From an uncultured Spirochaetota bacterium (GTDB lineage: Bacteria > Spirochaetota > UBA4802 > UBA5368): 6,199 bases of DNA. The translations under genes and the position numbers were made by a program. The stretch is from positions 1-6,199 of the forward strand of contig CALMJO010000381.1 in assembly GCA_937864375.1 (NCBI GenBank). Reading direction: 5' to 3'. Below the pieces are notes generated by a model. The model ran no database searches, was not told where the DNA came from, and saw only the letters and a program-made list of their open reading frames with translations. This document shows, one piece after another, positions 5,595-6,199 of this stretch. The first letter of the stretch is position 1; the number at the start of each line of letters is the position of its first letter.

Positions 5595-6199
5595 ACATTA
5601 TTATCAAGGTTTTCGTGGGCCTCCCGCACGACCACGGCCACCAGGTCCTCGACGCCGCACGGCGGAACAGGTTCTCCTTCGTGCCCGCCCACTCCAAAAT
5701 GGAGGAGAAACTCGATGTTGCCGGCAGGGCCCTTGATGGGCGAATAGCACAGGCCGCGCACCGTCCACCCTTCGTTAACCAGGCCCATGATCACGCGTTT
5801 GAGGATGGCCTCATGCGTCGCGGCCTTTCTCACCACGCCCTTCTTGTGCTCGTGCCTGGCCGCCTCGAACTGGGGCTTGATGAGCGCCACGCCGCGTGCG
5901 GGCGCAAACACGTCCGCGATCACGCGCGCGACCTTGACAATCGAGATGAAGGAAAGGTCAGCCACGATGAAATCCGGCGCCGGGTCAAAATCCGCGCGCG
6001 CAAGGCCGCGTACGTTGGTGCGCTCGCGGACCGTTACACGGGCATCCTGCCGGAGCCGGTAATCGAGCTGCCCGTACCCGACATCGATCGCGTATACCCT
6101 CGCGGCGCCCCGCGCGAGCAGGCAATCGGTAAACCCGCCGGTTGACGCGCCCAGGTCGGCTGCGACGCTTCCCCGGACGTCCAGCGAGAAGGCGAAGCG
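5591..6199 (-). CDS. tlyA: TlyA-family rRNA 2'-O-methyltransferase (N-terminus off window)
   Basis: The frame is open from the window edge and encodes the last 202 residues of a TlyA/hemolysin-A-like protein. Visible in order: the SAM-binding loop ADLGASTGGFTDCLL (14-28), YAIDVGYGQLDYRLR (36-50), the ERTNVR segment (59-64), IVADLSFIS (78-86), VALIKPQFE (104-112), KKGVV (119-123) and SPIKGPAGNIEFLL (153-166). Asp81, Lys108 and Glu163 fit the FtsJ-type catalytic K-D-K-E set; the first Lys lies upstream of the window. TlyA enzymes 2'-O-methylate cytidines in 16S rRNA, and in some species also 23S rRNA; the older haemolysin label is doubtful. The family is usually near 270 residues, so the missing part should hold the N-terminal S4 RNA-binding domain. 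No start codon is visible: an internal GTG at 5965 is codon 79 of the fragment, within the fold. The following promoter overlaps its stop codon. Confidence 0.95.
   Translation of the reverse strand, partial: RFAFSLDVRGSVAADLGASTGGFTDCLLARGAARVYAIDVGYGQLDYRLRQDARVTVRERTNVRGLARADFDPAPDFIVADLSFISIVKVARVIADVFAPARGVALIKPQFEAARHEHKKGVVRKAATHEAILKRVIMGLVNEGWTVRGLCYSPIKGPAGNIEFLLHFGVGGHEGEPVPPCGVEDLVAVVVREAHENLDNNV

Noticed and set aside
4669..5736. Long plus-strand open frame of 355 codons opposite the HD-GYP gene
   Set aside because: It is antisense to a well-supported regulator, its translation is full of His, Arg and Val as expected of a GC-rich shadow frame, and it has no recognisable domain.
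5591..5965. Internal GTG at 5965 as the start of a short 124-residue protein
   Set aside because: The same frame continues upstream to the window edge with the conserved SAM-binding motifs of TlyA, so this GTG is an internal Val codon.

Overview
This 6.2 kb window is a GC-rich (mostly about 60% or higher) piece of a Gram-negative-type bacterial chromosome. Every supportable gene lies on the minus strand, so it reads from right to left. Three things point to a diderm, most plausibly a spirochaete-like lineage: a UPF0164/PorV-like outer-membrane protein, a TlyA-type rRNA methyltransferase, and folP linked to a CdaA-type cyclic di-AMP synthase. The taxonomic call is an inference from gene content only.

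In transcription order the layout is as follows. (1) The 3' two-thirds or so of tlyA, a 2'-O-methyltransferase whose N-terminal S4 domain lies off the window. (2) A short AT-rich spacer with a good sigma70-type promoter. (3) A REC-HD-GYP response regulator, a predicted cyclic di-GMP phosphodiesterase. (4) A 163-nt GC-rich non-coding leader with a stem-loop, a 12-nt palindrome and a 9-bp direct repeat. (5) A closely packed run of six genes: a small secreted FlgD-Ig-like protein, a PorV/UPF0164-like outer-membrane barrel, folP (dihydropteroate synthase), cdaA (di-AMP cyclase), cdaR (YbbR-domain regulator) and the 5' end of pdxJ (pyridoxine 5'-phosphate synthase).

In the six-gene run the gaps are +31 nt, a 1-nt overlap (TAGTG), a 20-nt overlap, a 4-nt overlap (ATGA) and +42 nt, and no terminator is visible. 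It therefore looks like one operon joining envelope proteins, folate and B6 cofactor synthesis, and a cyclic di-AMP module. The regulator upstream would handle a second cyclic dinucleotide, cyclic di-GMP.

The least ordinary stretch is the small FlgD-Ig-like gene. Its signal peptide is in GC-rich host-like DNA (67% over 4261-4320), but the rest of the gene falls abruptly to about 39% G+C (counted over 3961-4260). The protein resembles the beta-sandwich sorting or anchoring domains found at the C-termini of secreted proteins, yet here it stands alone next to a PorV-like barrel. I see no complete novel defence or mobile system, no tRNA or rRNA, no CRISPR array and no insertion sequence.
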